A stretch of 64,000 nt of DNA, taken from Malania oleifera. Lineage: Eukaryota > Streptophyta > Magnoliopsida > Santalales > Ximeniaceae. Both the position numbers and the translations under genes were made by a program. The stretch covers positions 54,698,093 to 54,762,092 of the forward strand of contig NC_080426.1 of NCBI RefSeq assembly GCF_029873635.1, given 5' to 3'. The notes under the pieces are model-generated. The model had not been told where the DNA came from and searched no databases. It was given only the letters and a program-made list of their open reading frames with translations. Each line of letters opens with the position of its first letter. The stretch's first letter is position 1. Positions 33,606 to 49,820 of this stretch are shown piece after piece.

Positions 33606-34140
33606 TGTTGGATTATATCCCAAATGATATGTCTCACATGAATAACACATGAAAGATAAGTGCACCATATGATAAAGGAAATGAAATGACTTATGATAAG
33701 GAAAATGAAAGGTTTTATCTAAACGAAAAGTCTTATCTATGGATTAACTAATATGAGATATAATGGTTGAAAGTCGAAGAGTTTTCTATGAATCTATATA
33801 TATTGCTATTGTTATGGGGAGTAGTATGATGGTTAAGATATTTTGTAAAGTAATAGAATAGATTAAAAGTAAGGCATATAGGAATTGTCCTCTCTCTGCC
33901 TTAACTTTCTGTTCATCAGTCATATTCTCATAAATCTAGTAGAGTACGGAAAGAGATCAGGGTAAAGTGAGAGAAACGATTTCTACGGTTTCTACAAGCG
34001 TTCTTATCAGTTTATATTCGCCATAAACGATCTCGATATGTATATTTTATGTTTTCCGCATTATAGATTATACACGTATGTGAAGATCATGATGATGAAG
34101 ATCTTGTGTTTATCTAATAGCAACATTTAAATTTCTTACA
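33606..34140 (+). mobile_element. Ty1/copia-type LTR (535 bp) with primer site remnant
   Basis: It starts TGTTGGATTATATCCC and ends TTCTTACA at 34140. Two bases on is TGGTATCAGAGCC (34143-34155), the initiator Met primer site, so this is a plus-oriented 5' LTR. The internal region is lost at about 34191, where a gypsy LTR begins. Mid-LTR sequence includes 'CTATATATATTGCTA' near 33794, a possible TATA region, and 'CCTCTCTCTGCC'. It lacks the GTCGAC cluster seen in other LTRs. Confidence 0.8.
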
Positions 34141-34191
34141 TGTGGTATCAGAGCCATGTTGGAATTATTGTGATCTTCCTTACATGATAAA

Positions 34192-36037
34192 TGTCACACC
34201 CCGAACCCACGAATGGGTTTCAGGTATGAATATAGTAACTTAACATATCTTTGTATCAATTAAAACATACATGATACTAAACTGAATGAGGGTCCGACCT
34301 CGTGGGGTACACGTACACCCTATACACATTCGCATACATATTCATACTCATCAAATACACAACAGAAATATTCTTTTTAATACATATATCGTACCATACC
34401 AGTCTATACATAACCACAATCTACATTCCAAAATACCATACATACCTCGGGTGTCTACAAAACCCAATAATGACAACCTAGTTATAGAATCCGTACTTTC
34501 ATAAATACTCTACGTCGCTAACTGACACCCACACTCCCGAATGCTAGGATGCTAATTTCGGCTACCCAAAGGACCTGTAAAACATTTGTATATTTGGGGT
34601 GAGACACCTTTCAATAAGGAAGAAAGTAGGTTATATCGCTCTGTGACATACAAGTGTTATTTCAACATAAAACATAACATGATACAGTTCCAGTATTTTC
34701 ACAATCCAGTTCCAATACATACGATACCAAACATACAGTCAATGTCGTCACACTTAAGCACCTGTTACCCTGCAATAACCGAAGCCTCACAGCAATATCG
34801 TTGCCAGTATGGTGTCCACTCACACCCACCGGTGACTAGCCTGAACAAACAGGTGATATTTCACACCCTCGAATACAGAGCTGGACACTCTCGCCCACGG
34901 TATTTAGCTAAGACATGGTATCAGCGTACGGTAATTAGCCGCCCCTAGCTATTTTACAAAACTTGGAACAATTTTGGAACTCATGTTCCTATACCCATCA
35001 GTGTATGGTAATTAGTCACCCCTAGCTATTTTACAAAACTTGTAACATTTTACATACAATAGTTCATTTCACACTTATTTAAGTATACAACAATCATATC
35101 GTTTCTAGTTCAAAAAATACAGTTTAATACAAATATATGTATGGTCGTCTCATTACTACAGTTTTATATAACATATGATTTTCCAACAAAATTAGAAATG
35201 ATACCCGAAACCCCCAATTTTCCTAAAAACTGTAACCCGAAAATCTCGCATTTTCACCTAATAGATTTTTCCAAATATGTAACCAAAACATACATACAAT
35301 AGTAAACTACATGTTTACTGATTCTGATTTCAAAAATAATTGATATAGATAGAATCCTCTTACCTTTTCCCAAATACCGAAATACAAACTCTACAACTCC
35401 AAAACTACAAACCGAGATCCCAAAACCTAAACATCTAAGAACTATATTTCACTATAATTTTTACCACTACATATACACCAAAACAAAACTGAAATCGGAC
35501 CCTTACTTCGGTTTTGGGTCAAAACCCGAAAATCCTCGAAATGAATTTTCGATCCGCTAAAAACGTAGAGCTTCTCCTCTTGATCCACGTGGTAACATCG
35601 GATCGTTGATTCCAGCAATTGATGGCCTGAAATCTTAGAGAGAGAGAGAGAGAGGATTCAAGTTCAAGAGAGAGGGACAGAGAGAGAGAGGGACAGAGAG
35701 AGAGAGAGAGGTTTTTAGGTTTGTTAGCAATGAAGCAACAAAATATCCTATTTATAGACCCTTGACCCAGTCCGATTCATCAACAAGATGGCACCTTCGT
35801 CTAAGAATCATTCACACATTTCTTCAACGAAACGGCTCCTTCGGCGACGAACCCTATTCCGATATTTTACAATATATTCGGTATATCTTCGTCGACGAGG
35901 CTCTAAATTTCGGCGACAAAAGAGTATGAGAGCTTTCGTCGAAGAGAACAATGGCTTCGTCGACGAAGCCTGCAAAATCTACCTTTTTACCCTTTTGTTA
36001 TTTATTAAATCTGAAATTCTCAAGTCGAGTTATTACA
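34192..36037 (-). mobile_element. Ty3/gypsy 3' LTR (1.85 kb)
   Basis: On the minus strand it starts TGTAATAACTCG at 36037 and ends GGGTGTGACA at 34192. Just outside its start is AGGAAGGGAGGT, a good polypurine tract, and an integrase 3' end, so this is the 3' LTR of a minus-oriented element. It has GTCGAC sites at 35891 and 35959 with variants back to 35780, a TATA-like CTATAAATAGG at about 35748-35758, a GA/CT microsatellite at 35636-35712, and 'GGGGTGAGACACCT' at 34596. The flanking DNA on the far side belongs to a copia element. Confidence 0.8.
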
Positions 36038-36296
36038 ACCTCCCTTCCTGACAAAAAATTTGTCCTCGAAATTTGTAATCTCTCATTTACTATTTCAATC
36101 AACATACTCATACGCATATCTGACTCTTAGGAAGAGCCGGCGGCCGCCCACATAGTAGCCCCGTCCCAAATACATACATACCCTCACTTATGGCGGAGGA
36201 ATACCATGGTTACGTACATACACTGTCTCGGGAGCTCACAATATTACAAAACTCTCCCTGAAACTAACCACACAACATTACTAGAATAGAAGAATA

Positions 36297-36327
<31 letters not shown>

Positions 36328-37075
36328 CCCATACCGATCCTGCCATCGAAACTACTACTCAGAACAACTACGGATATTTCCGGCATATTTCCATCTCTAA
36401 CTCCCAAGAAGTTTCCTCAACCGCATGATTCTACCACAGTACCTTCACTAACTGTATCTCCTTGGTACGCAACTTCTGAACTTTATGGTCCAGAATTTGA
36501 ACGGGTATCTCCCCATACGTCAAAGCATCCCCAATCTCTAAGGACTCGTAACTAATCACATACGATGGATCTGGCACGTACCTCTTCAACATGGATACGT
36601 GAAATACATCATGGATTCTTGAGATCATTGGGGGTAGTGCAATTATGTAGGCCACCAGACACTCATTCCAGTACCTCAAATGGTCTGATATACCTCAGGT
36701 TCAGCTTGCCCTTCTTCTCGAATCTCATCACTCCTTTCATTGGAGTGATTCTCAGGAATATCTTACCCCTAACCTCGAATTCCAACTCACGAAGGAGAAT
36801 ATCCATGTAACTCTTCTTCCGACTCTGAGCTGATTTAATCCTAACCCTGATCAACCTGACCTTCTTAGAAGCCTGTTGTACGAGTTCAAGACCCAATACT
36901 CGCTATTCACCAACCTTATCCCAATACAGAAGAGACCAACACCTTCGACCATACAATGCCTCGAACAGTATCATCCTGATACTAGCCTGGAAGTTATTGT
37001 TATAGGTAAACTCCACCACTGGTAGAAATTGAATCCAACTACCATTGTGCTTGCTGATAACTGATCTAATTCATC
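36038..37075 (-). pseudogene. Ty3/gypsy integrase C-terminal region
   Basis: Order on the minus strand: 'VEFTYNNNFQASIRMILFEA' then 'LYGRRC' and 'LYWDKVGE' (37030-36905); 'KSYMDILLRELEFEVRGKIF' and 'LRITPMKGVMRFEKKGKLNL', 'RYIRPFEVLE' (about 36820-36663); 'LPPMISRIHDVFHVSMLKRY' and 'VPDPSYVI', then 'VQILDHKVQKLRTKEIQLVK' 'VLW' (36640-36431). These are the standard end of plant gypsy integrase of the Tekay/Del or Reina kind, including the 'FHVSMLRKY' block. Upstream pol is replaced by another LTR at 37076. Stops and frame changes show it is dead. Confidence 0.88.
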
Positions 37076-38081
37076 AGGGTCTAATACTGTATATATGTAT
37101 TATCTTAATGTTTCATCATGATTTCAAAATAACTATAACACTATAAATCTGATCTAAAATACTAAAATATCTTACTGAAATAGTTGTGATATTTGACTAA
37201 AATATTTGACTAATTAATCTGTAATGTCTATGTGTTATGGTTTTGGAAATTATGGAATTTTATAAATGTTGTAATATAATTGTCTGTAAAATATCTGTTT
37301 TTATATATATATACACTAAAATTTATAATTCTGTTAAATCTGATAATACATATTTCTGCATAAATTCTGATAAGCCATTGTATTATGAAAACTGTATAAA
37401 CGTTATACTAAACAAATATCTACTCAGGCCACATAGCTAATAAAATACATGTTTTGAAATCCTTAAAACCATATAATCAATATTCTACACCTTGTTAAGC
37501 AAATACCATGTTTTATTGATAAAATTCCTGAATTTCCTAACATAGCATATTTCCCTTACCTATCTAGCTAGGAGGCTCGCCTCCAACTCTATCCTCACGC
37601 CCTCGGTGTACAAATATCAAAATCTTGAAATAATTTATACAAATTCCTCGATGAATCACTGAATATTCCTAGAAAATTATCCATTCACATTTCCTAAACC
37701 TGTCTATTCACAATTTTCTTAAACTTTAATATACCTGGGCTTTTGGAAAAATATCTACTGGACTTCTCAACGCATGCCTATAGGGTCCAAAAACACCCTA
37801 ACCCTGAAAATATAACTCTCCAATTTTATTCCACAAAACACTAGTATATACCCTCATAACACAAAATCCAAGCTCAGATAAAACTGGTAATACTGGAAAA
37901 TACCTAAAAATCCACTTACCCTAATTTTGGGATGATTTCCAAACTTCTCAAATCGAATTTCTACTCCGACTATGTTGTAAAGAATCTCCCCAAGATCACC
38001 ATGGTAGCTTTTGATCATCGAATCGGGGAGAATCGGAGCTGAAAATCTAGAAAGAAGTGAGAGAAACTGTTTAGAGTGAGA

Positions 38082-38142
<61 letters not shown>

Positions 38143-38492
38143 CATAGAAACTGACCAAATAAATTTTTTCTCCGCTGAAATTGGTTTTGGGCTATAAATA
38201 AAGTGCTGTCCATGTGGCCTTATCGACGAGCCACAACACCTCGTCGACAAGCCCAAGAAGGGAGTTCGTTGACGAACTCATAACCCTCATCGATGAGTTT
38301 TAGGCCTAAAAATAGCCCATTGGTAAACTCCTGTCGACGAGAGAGGTGCCCACGTCGACGAGCTCAAGAAAACTGTTCATCAACGAACACTCTGCGTTCG
38401 TCGATGAGGCCCTGCTAAACCCCTTTGAAAAATTTCTCTTCTCTTTCTCTTTGTTTAATTATTTAACTCCTATAATTATCTAGGTTACTACA
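37076..38492 (-). mobile_element. Truncated Ty3/gypsy LTR
   Basis: On the minus strand it starts TGTAGTAACCTAG at 38492 and runs 1.4 kb before breaking at 37076 against the integrase fragment. GTCGAC is at 38243, 38333 and 38354 with many one-base variants. A GA/CT microsatellite is at 38072-38142. The 'TACCATGGTGATCTTGGGG' region near 37990 matches other gypsy LTRs. The conserved 'GAGACACCT' block of the 3' half is missing, so the downstream end is lost. Frames within it (37854-38256) arise from the GA run. Confidence 0.7.
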
Positions 38493-40015
38493 TTAGACTT
38501 CCTTTTCTCTCTTTTATTTCTGATGTGTTACGTTTTTACCACATAGCCCCTTCGCAGCTTGTTCCGAACTCGTACCTTTCTCTAGTGTGCTTTTCTGTCC
38601 TCCCGCCCAAAAAAGGTCATCGGCCCACGGTACCTCTCTTTTAGAGTTTCTTCTAGATGAGGATGCACTCTGTGGAGAAGGAATTGTACTACTTCAACTC
38701 TTTGTCCAGCTATAAACTCTTTACTTCGGGCAGTTCTTCCATACACAATTGGAAGTCTCGGTACTTCTTTGTATCTAAGGAGTTGAATTATACTGCGTCT
38801 CGCATTTGGTATGCTCCTCTTGATGGTGATGTTCTCTTCACTTTATTTACTTACTACGTATGCAGGAGCTATGTGTAGGTACATGTTGCTTACCTGTTTC
38901 TTCTTTTTCTTTTAGCTCGGGTGCGTCATATACCTCTGATGCTCTCTCCCGATGAGCAGGCCATCCTAAAAGAGCTATGAGCCCTTGGCCAGCAGAGGAT
39001 AGTCCCTCATGAGGAGCTGCTCTCAAGGAGCTAGTCCTTGTGCAGTGGAGGATCAGCCCTGTTTCTCCAAGTCTTGTCTTGCCTTTGATCTCATGATGTA
39101 TATATCTAGATGTTCTTGTGGTTTTCTTTATCCTTACCAGCTCTTATCCCTTTACAGATATGGATTTTAACTAGTATGAATCTTTCATGGGCGAAGTTAA
39201 GAAACAAAGGGCGAGCAGGAGTAAGAAGAACAGGAAGGAGCTCGAGGGAGAGTCGTCTCAAAGGGAAGCGGCTATTGTAGGTGAAAGTGAGGCTCCTGCT
39301 ATGGAGAATGTTGCGGCAATGCATCCTCCTGGCTCGGCCGTGTTTAATGAGGCTATTTTTCACTAGCCAACCCGTTCCGCTCCTGCACGTAGGGCGGTTC
39401 ACGTGGAGGATTTTGTGCAAGCTCAATGTTCTCTTCCGAACATCCTTTCTGCAAAGATTAGACAAAACACATACCGGGTACCTTTGAAACTCATGCTTTT
39501 TGACCGTGCCTGTCCATTTTCCCTTTCTTCTTTGTAGAGTTTTTAACCTATTCTTCCTTTTGTTTGTTCTCAGCTAGCGACCATGGCCTTGGCTCAGGAA
39601 GAAAAGGTTGTCGAGATGTATTGATAGACCTTGGATGCTAGGGAAAAGTATGTTGTTACCTGGAATGAGCTCCGTGAGGCTGAGCTCTACGAGTGGGACC
39701 TTCAGGAAGAGATTGAAAGGATCCGAAGGGAGGAAGTTCCTGCAGCTGCCACAACTGCTGCTACTAATGTTGGCAGAGCTACGGTGAGGGAGTATAAGAA
39801 TTCATCACGGTTCGTCATGGACACCGCAATGACTTATCGGGTAGGTTTTAGAAGGTGCTGAGAGCAGGTCAGGACTATGCACCATGACCTTCCTCTGGAT
39901 GGTGTGTGTTCACATGGGTACAGCCGTGAGAGTCCTGAGTCCGTAGACGAGATGGCCGAGTAGGATGAGTCGGAGGAAGAGGAGGCTGCAGAAGGGAACA
40001 AAGCTAGCTGATCTA
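38493..40015 (+). pseudogene. 'Putative gypsy-type transposon' (Transposase_28-like) gag-like remnant
   Basis: At 38657-38800 the plus frame reads 'YYFNSLSSYKLFTSGSSSIH' and 'NWKSRYFFVS', matching the GWKxRFFFV-type core seen in the plant 'putative gypsy type transposon' family. 'LMLSPDEQAILKEL'-like text follows near 38940. At 39160-39350 comes 'ESFMGEVKKQRASRSKKNRK', then 'LPNILSAKIRQNTY'. At 39630-39860 a helical, charged segment reads 'DAREKYVVTWNELREAELYE' and 'WDLQEEIERIRREEVPAA', likely coiled coil, and an acidic tail ends near 40012. Stops, frame changes and possible introns separate the pieces. The family is known mainly as a gag-like protein of large gypsy elements. Confidence 0.5.
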
Positions 40016-40029
40016 CTAAATGGTCTATC

Positions 40030-42534
<2,505 letters not shown>

Positions 42535-42536
42535 GT

Positions 42537-42548
42537 TGGTATCAGAGC
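42537..42548 (+). other. Primer-binding site of gag-only gypsy element
   Basis: TGGTATCAGAGC, exact initiator Met tRNA primer site, two bases after the LTR. Confidence 0.9.
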
Positions 42549-42930
42549 ATAACGATTTTGCGGACTTTAGGAGGATCAATATCAGAGTAAAGGTTTGAGT
42601 TGAGTAAGGGTATGAATTGGTAGATTAGGGTGTTGACAGGAGTTTGAGTTTGTTTTGTAGCTTGGAGGTAGAAATCCCTTGACGAACTTCTGTGATTTTT
42701 TAAATCAGTCGATGGTTTTATAAAACCACGGTCCATCGACAGTGATGTTTCTGAGCGGAGGAACTGAATTTTGGAATTTGAATTTGAATGTTAAGGTGAT
42801 TGCGGATAATTGGATATCAGATGTTAATGGCGGATATGGATATTAAAATGATTACTTGTTATATGATTATGTCAGATATATTAAGATGTGGAGATTCTAA
42901 ATTGCCTTTGTTGTATATTTACATTCAAGG

Positions 42931-44060
42931 ATGGATCCAAGAGGCAAAGGCGTGGATGAAGGAGGAGGAAGCGAAATGGGAGCTTCCAGCGGGGACAAGA
43001 TTGACACCTCTTAACTGTTATGAGGAATAGCTCGTCAAGTTTGGGAAGAAATGAGACGGGATTTCGGGGGAACAAGCTACCCACCAGTGCACCAGGGTTG
43101 CACCATTGATCAATTTACCCATCTGAAACCCTCATCTTTTGAGGGTGGTACTGACCCGATTAAGGCTGAGATGTGGATGCAAGAAATAGAAAAGATATTA
43201 GTTGTGTTGAACTATACTGAGGAGTAGAAGGTTCTTTTCGCCACCTTCAAATTAGCCTAAGAAGCTAAACAGTGGTGGCATGCAATGAAGCTATTGGAGG
43301 AACAGTGAGCAGTACCTATAGCGATGACCTGAGGTCACTTCAACCAGGTCTTCTACGACTGATATTTTCCCGCCACCACTAGAAATGTGAAGGCGGAGGA
43401 ATTTTTCAACTTGACTTAGGTATGCCTCACTATTCAACAGTATGCTACTAAATTTTTGGAGTTATCTCATTTTACACCTTCTGGGGTTCCAGATGAATAT
43501 CAAAAGGCGAGATGGTTTGAAAGGGGCCTTAATCAGAGGATTCATAAGTATATGGTGTGTTTGCAGATTCAGGATTTCACGGAGTTGGTGGAGAAAGCTA
43601 CTATTGTAGAGTCGAGTCTGCAGAAGGGTATAGAGGCATCATAACGAAGGAAAAGGGTTGCGTCTCCTCGTTCCCAAACGAATATTAGATAAGGGCTGTG
43701 GAGGGAAGATTGAGATGCTACAGGTCAGGGGTGGGTAAAGAATGATCGGGGACGGCAAGGCGATTCGTCACACCCCCACTTCCCTAGGTGTAATCAGTGG
43801 CATTGGGGAGAATGCTGGAGTAGGGGTGTCATATGCTATAGATGTGGAAAACATGGTCATATAGTCTGGGAATGTCGAGAACTAACGAATAATGCACCAG
43901 CTCCAAATCAGAACCAAAGGAACAACCCGGTGCCTCACGACGGTGGTGCCCCGACGCGTGTCTATATGTTGGGTACACCTGAGGAGGGAAACACTAAAGG
44001 CCCAGGTAATATGTTTATGTTAGCATGTGTACTAATTTTGTTTAACTTTGCATGATTCGG
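42931..44060 (+). pseudogene. Ty3/gypsy gag; element carries no pol
   Basis: The start at 42931 gives 'MDPRGKGVDEGGGSEMGASS'. After a frame change come 'GCTIDQFTHLKPSSFEGGTD', 'PIKAEMWMQEIEKILVVLNY', 'EAKQWWHAMKLLEE', 'YFPATTRNVKAEEFFNLT', 'IQQYATKFLELSHFTP', 'ARWFERGLNQRIHKYMV', 'LQIQDFTELVEKATIVESSL' and a complete CCHC zinc knuckle, CYRCGKHGHIVWEC (near 43830). It ends 'RVYMLGTPEEGNTKGPGN' and then only about 170 bp of non-coding DNA before the polypurine tract. Stops at several points make this copy dead. No protease, RT or integrase lies before the 3' LTR. Confidence 0.9.
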
Positions 44061-44161
44061 TGTTGTATATGTTTGGATTGGTTGAAATGTATGAATGTGT
44101 TTAGTTAGCTTTTTTATTGTGGAAATGGATGATTAATGAATTTTGAAGATAAAATTCTTTT

Positions 44162-44174
44162 AAGGAGGGGAGAA
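44162..44174 (+). other. Polypurine tract
   Basis: AAGGAGGGGAGAA directly abuts the 3' LTR start TGTAATGACC, as needed for plus-strand priming. Confidence 0.85.
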
Positions 44175-46214
44175 TGTAATGACCTAGAAAATTTTAAATA
44201 TTTAAAATAATAATAATAAAGATAATAAAAAGGAAAAAGGGAAAACAAGAAAGGGGAAATAAATTTTAAAAGGGTGATAAGCAGGCGCTCGTCAACGAGC
44301 TGGATTTTCTCGTCAACGAGCAACCTTCTGAGCCTCATCACCAAGTATGCATATCTCGTCAATGAGGGTTTACCAAGAGAGGGCTTTGAATATCTGAATT
44401 TCATCGACAAGATCCCGGTCTCGTCCACGAGTGGTGTTCTTGGGCTCGTCGACGAGTCTAGACATCTTGTCGGCGAGGGCACATGGCAAGTTGCTAATAA
44501 ATAGGGAGAAATCAGATTTCAGAGGATGAATTTTGTTTCACTTCACTTTCTCTCTCTAAGCCACGGCCCCTTTGCCTTCTTTCTTCGATTTCAGGCTGGA
44601 TTTAGTTCTGTTCGACGATCAGAAACTACCACGAGACTCTTGGGAAGATTCCCTTCAATATAGGCGGAGCAGACTTTCGATTTGAGAAGTTTGGGAAACA
44701 TCCCAAAACTAGGGTAAGTGAAATAATTTAAGGTTTTATTATTATTTTGAGGTATTTGGAGCTTAGGAAGTATTATAAGGGTATTATCCAAGATTTGAGA
44801 AGTTGGGATTTTTGGAATACGTGGTCTTGTTTTGTTTGGATTTTGAGCAGGAATCCTGAGGAGCAGGTAAAAGGAAATATTTTATAATAGATTTTTGATA
44901 ATTTTAAATGACTAATTTTGGGTATACTTTCTACATATTTAGGTATAATTTTTCTTAACCATGCTGGTATTGAAAATTCTTTTTTTTTTTTTTAATATTT
45001 ATATTATATTGGGAAAAATTGTGTGGTTGAAACCATCTTTGTTAATTAAATGATTGTGAGCAATGTGGAATGATGAATCTTTGAGACTACGAATATTGTT
45101 TGGCTGTGATTTCTGCCTGGTTGAATATACTAGTTGATTGCGGATACTGATGTTGTGTATACTGTGGTAGAATTGCAGATGTGTTGAATGATTGGTTGTT
45201 GTTGACTTGTGTTGTGGTTCATGTAAATAGCGATATAGCATTGGTAGTGGTATAAGGAGTTCGTTATATCGAACCTGGTATTACCGTCATATAACGTTGG
45301 CAATGGTATAAGGAGGTCATTACATGGGCGTTTATATTGGGAGGTAAGCATTGGCAGTAGTATAAAGAGGTTGTTTACCTATTTACCATGAAAGGGGTGT
45401 TTGTTTTGTAACCTGTGTGGTTTGATTAGTCCTATGTGGACCAGTCCTGTGTGGACATGTATGATGTGTGATTGGTTTGTCCTGTGTCGACATGTATCTA
45501 TTGATTGGTTTGTCTTGCGTGGACCAGTCCTGTGTGGACCAATCCTGTGTGGACATGCTTACTATAATTGACAATCCTATGTGGATATGTATTATGTGTG
45601 TGTTAGAGTCCTATGTGGACGTGTATGATGTGTTTGTTCGAGTCCTTTGTGAACGAGTACATATTGTGTGGATGTAGACCCTATGTGGGTATGGTTGAAG
45701 ACTGTATGATTATCCTGTGTGGATTGATTGTGATATGCATATATGTGTGGAGTTCTGTGAAACGATTATGGTTGGCTATATGAGACTTTAATTAATTAAA
45801 TATTTATGGTAAAGCAGATTACTCCACCCGAGGGCTTGCTAAGGAAGGCGAGTACTCGGGTAATTATTTGTGGATACCAGAGTGGAGGGAAACCACTTGT
45901 ATGGGTGGGTGACCTTCCCTATTCTCGGAGACTTTACCTAGATACATAATCCGAGAGCTTACTGAGAAAGGTGAGTGCCCTGATGTTAGCACTAGAGTAA
46001 AAGAAATCTACTTGTATGGGCGGGTAGACTTCCCTATTCTTGGTAATTATTAGTAAAATATTTATGTATGTGGGCATGTGTTTGAATGACAAATACGTTG
46101 ACCATGGATGATTATGAGTGTGTTGTTTTGGCTACTAGTGGATTATGAACGCATTTGTATGGATATTTTAATTAAATATATAAAACACTTCAGCCACACA
46201 CTGTTATAAATTGT
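44175..46214 (+). mobile_element. Ty3/gypsy 3' LTR, 3'-truncated
   Basis: It starts TGTAATGACCTAGAAAATTT and aligns with 40030 onward minus the chloroplast insert. It keeps a clearer GTCGAC cluster (44285-44480, exact at 44448), AATAAATAGGG as TATA region (44497), a CT-rich initiator region (44545-44560), and the repeated 'GTCCTGTGTGGACATGT' phrases (45425-45560). It carries about 110 extra bp at 45930-46040 relative to the 5' LTR. The alignment ends at about 46214 where a hAT fragment begins, so roughly the last 330 bp are missing. Confidence 0.85.
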
Positions 46215-46215
46215 T

Positions 46216-46680
46216 GCTAAGTATAAGAAGTTGTCACAATCTAAAAATGAAGAATCAAGAAGAAGTGAAACTTCAAACTACATTGGTCAAGGGGAAGTAC
46301 AACAAAAGTTCAAAGTTTGTATCAAAAGCTAAAGACTCAAATTGGAAGTGGAGATAACAAATCAGACTTGGATAGATATTTGGGGGAGGATTGCCAAAAG
46401 AACATGGGGGGCTTTGATATTTTGGAGTGGTGGAAGTTAAATAGTCCAAGGTTTTCCCATCCTTTCACATATGGCTTGTGACATCTTAGCAGTACCCATC
46501 TCCACAATTACTTCAGAGTCTACTTTTAGCACTAGGGGGTGGGGGACGTGTTCTTAATGTCTTTAGGAGTTCTTTGACTTAAAAATTGTGCAAGCTCTTG
46601 CATGCATGCAAGATTGGATCTAGGGTTCATCTAGTCCAATTAAGATTAAAAAAAACTTAGATGGCCTTGAAAATCTAAAA
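46216..46680 (+). pseudogene. hAT transposase C-terminal fragment
   Basis: The plus-strand translation gives 'KSDLDRYLGEDCQKNMGGFD' and 'ILEWWKLNSPRF', then after one extra T (46450-46455) 'PILSHMACDILAVPISTITS' and 'ESTFSTRG', then 'KIVQALACMQDWI'. This is the hAT dimerisation domain (Dimer_Tnp_hAT): W-W-K, the 'LSxMAxDILAVPxSTVxSE' core and the 'QALxCxxDWL' end are all present. The frameshift, stops and missing N-terminal domains mean it is dead. Its left edge coincides with the truncated gypsy LTR. Confidence 0.9.
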
Positions 46681-46695
46681 AAAAGGTAATATTAT

Positions 46696-46733
<38 letters not shown>

Positions 46734-47738
46734 AAAAAATTCATTTGTTCATTGAATAATTATTAGTTATTAGAACTTATAAGTACGTCTATACAATTTT
46801 TTAGAGTTTTCAAAGGTTGTATTGGAGTCCACAAATGGTGAATAAGCCAATCAAAGATTATACTTAAAGAAGAGTTTTGTCATAAAAATTACATGCTATC
46901 AGTTATCATTATTGACAATATATAATTTATTATTTTGACTTATTGTTGAAAACTTGGAATTTTAATGGTTTGTCAAGCTTAGGAGTGGGAGATTGTGAGA
47001 TGAGAAGCCATGATGGTAGCGATGTATGAAATCATTTCAATTTTTCTTCTAGTTTTTGTTTTAATTTTTTTTAAACAATTTAGATTTCATGTTGTATTTT
47101 GTTTTTTAAATTTCATGTTTGGTCTTTAATATAAAATAGCAAGGACTTTGAACCCTTACGAGTCTAGCGCAATACAGACTCCAAACTTTGAAAGTCGAGC
47201 ACAGTATTCTGGACTCTAGACCCTTGTCAATCTAGGGAATTTTATAAATTTATGTTGACAATGCTTGAACTAGGAATATAGTTTCATTATATAATTTATA
47301 TTTATATGCTCAAAGTCAAACTCGCAACTTAATAAATTTTGTTCAAAGTAAATTTAAGTGTTTAACATTTTGATTGATTTTGTTAAATAAAGACTTACAA
47401 AAGTTACATCTTACATCTTAGTATCTTTAGTGTCTACCATGTGTTAATAATTGATTAATGTAATTAAAATAAAAATAAATTTTATAAGATAACATGGATG
47501 TAATAGAAATGATTTTTGAAAATTATTATTTTAAATTTTGAAATCATACAATTATATTTTTTTCATAATTAATTATAACTTAATTCGGTTAAATTTGATT
47601 AACATAATTGACCAAAAATTCGATTAGATTAGATAAGGATCGGGTAAGAAGGATAATGATGAATAGTTAATCAAATCTTTTCAATTAATTTAATTAATCA
47701 AAACTAAGCTGAATCGGTCAATTAGACACCCCTAATAA
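46681..47738 (+). mobile_element. 3' non-coding part of the hAT element, to a possible terminus
   Basis: AT-rich with a (TA)n run at 46699-46731. Toward 47580-47738 it has repeated 'GGTTAAATTTGATTAAC', 'GATTAACATAATTGACC' and 'CTGAATCGGTCAATTAGACA' phrases and ends near TTAGACACCCCTAA. On the minus strand that is TTAGGGGTGTCTAATTGACCG, the common look of Ac-like hAT ends (CAGGGGTGTC...). The other terminus is missing, so no 8-bp duplication can be tested. Confidence 0.5.
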
Positions 47739-47789
47739 CAGGCTCCGCCCACCAGTAACCTAAACAAGCATATGCACAAACAAACAAAA

Positions 47790-47939
47790 AAGACGCTGCC
47801 ACACAAGTATTAACACTGTTTATTTCCATAGAGATAATACGAGGCTATATAGATCCATCAAACCCGAAACCATACTTAAAAAAGTTCACACACCTTAACA
47901 CCAAAAGACATGCTGAAGCAAAAGCCGGCTGACAATTTC
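47790..47939 (-). terminator. Polyubiquitin 3' UTR with poly-A signal
   Basis: Beyond the TAA at 47940 the minus strand has about 110 bases to AAATAAA (complement of 47820-47826), followed by T/GT-rich sequence with GTTTGTTTGTG near 47785. Cleavage would fall around 47795-47805. Confidence 0.65.
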
Positions 47940-49115
<1,176 letters not shown>

Positions 49116-49820
49116 TCATCAGAAAATTTGTGTACAAACCTGTGGACAGTGACCAGATTCTAAAATAAAGATAAATGATGACCATGAGTTTATCCTTGAA
49201 AAAGAGACTCCTAAATATTAAAGTTTTGAAAACAAAATTGATAAAATTCATTGCATTGCAACAGCTAATAGCTAATCACTCGCAAGAACCTTAAATCTTA
49301 AAACCTCAATTCCAAGTATATATTTGCTAGCAAAACAGATAACCCATTCAAATATTTTTCCCCAGTCTTAAAGCCTCAAATCTTACAGCCAACATCAAAT
49401 TGTTAAACCTGCTCCCCACAATTCTGGAATGCAATGACATTCCAAAGCACCATAACACTAGCGATATGAGTTAAATTTTAGTATCGAAATCAAGCAACAG
49501 TTATATTGGGAGGGAAACATCTTCTTGCAAGGAATCCATGCTTTAAACAAATGTTTTCCGTGAGGAACGTAAATATTATTCAAATAGTTCCATTTTACTA
49601 AAAACTATTGAATTCTTACCCAAATTCTCTGTATATTAGTTTCAATATAGATAGCCATTTAGTTTCAACTAGGTTATTTTGAACCCTAATCTCAAATTGG
49701 TTATTTAGAACACTAAAAAAATACATCAATAATAAACAACAATTGAAACAAGTAAACAAGTAGATGATATCTTCAGCTATATGAAGTAAATTCCCCTTAA
49801 ACAATCTCATTATTATAATA

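Noticed and set aside
37854..38256. Ser/Leu-rich frames
   Set aside because: They are translations of a GA/CT microsatellite inside a gypsy LTR.
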